Source: Anthopleura xanthogrammica | Lineage: Eukaryota > Cnidaria > Anthozoa > Actiniaria > Actiniidae | Assembly: GCA_964019055.1 (NCBI GenBank) | Contig: OZ025224.1 | Location: 9,443,257 to 9,507,256 of the forward strand | Direction of reading: 5' to 3' | DNA: 64,000 nt | Part shown: positions 63,828 to 64,000 of the stretch, piece by piece | Numbering within the stretch: the first letter of the stretch is position 1 | Layout of the letters: each line of letters starts with the position of its first letter | The notes under the pieces: generated by a model | The model's database searches: none | The model's input: only the letters and a program-made list of their open reading frames with translations | Told to the model about the DNA's origin: nothing | Position numbers and translations under genes: made by a program

Positions 63828-64000
63828 GGGGGGCATAGCGGTGAAAGCGCTCGCCAGTCTCATCAATGCGACCCGGCCGGCTCGATTCCCGCCGGGCTCA
63901 ATGTCGTATGTATAGAGTTTCTAGTTGGTTCTCTCCTGTGCTTCGAGGGTTTTTGTCCGGGTTTTCAGATTTTTCTCCCTCCACAAAACTCAACTTCTAA
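63828..64000 (+). mobile_element. SINE family 1, copy l (runs to window end)
   Basis: Head GGGGGCATAGCGGTGAAAGC, B-box GGCTCGATTCCCGCC, then GTCGTATGTATAGAG, TTGGTTCTCTCCTGTGCTTC and TTTTTCTCCCTCCACAAAAC. One of the best-kept heads in the window. Confidence 0.8.

Overview
The window is animal nuclear DNA with intron-rich genes, GT-AG splice sites, short exons and introns full of simple repeats and small transposons. Gene content and repeat style point to a cnidarian, most likely a stony coral. The signs are a tRNA-derived SINE with a coral-like sequence, dense palindromic MITEs, a melatonin-receptor-like GPCR, a Shaker-type potassium channel, and PAN/EGF domains in a secreted protein. The species cannot be named from the sequence alone. 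I built nine gene models by joining exons whose splice phases agree; all joins are inferred from the DNA without transcript support.

Layout: (1) 199-6626, minus strand: the N-terminal half of an ABCG half-transporter, with its membrane domain beyond the left edge. (2) 7.0-9.2 kb: microsatellites and a MITE. (3) 9309-13319, plus: a secreted PAN-EGF-ILEI protein. (4) 14501-16373, plus: a two-exon voltage-gated K+ channel. (5) 16.4-19.7 kb: intergenic, with a CCCAT pentamer array. (6) 19770-20960, plus: a class A GPCR. (7) 21-24.4 kb: intergenic. (8) 24414-26944, plus: a coiled-coil/disordered protein I do not recognise. (9) 27711-31219, plus: a TCF19-like FHA-PHD protein. (10) 32137-34793, minus: TMEM222, head-to-head with (11) LEKR1 at 35471-43270, plus. 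(12) 43.3-46.4 kb: intergenic. (13) 46405-62613, plus: a 25-exon phospholipase C-eta (PLCH) with its catalytic residues intact. (14) 62.6-64 kb: minisatellites and a SINE.

The genes do not form an operon or one pathway. PLCH (Ca2+-sensitive phosphoinositide signalling), the GPCR and the K+ channel all suit excitable or sensory cells. TCF19-like is a chromatin reader. LEKR1 and TMEM222 probably share a divergent promoter region.

The most distinctive signal besides the genes is the repeat landscape. Nested MITEs occur inside other MITEs and inside SINEs, one MITE supplies part of a LEKR1 5' splice site, a 969-bp TTAA-flanked inverted-repeat element carries another element inside it, and a minisatellite rich in CACGTG-type sites lies in a PLCH intron. 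I found no CRISPR array, prokaryotic operon or convincing wholly new molecular system.
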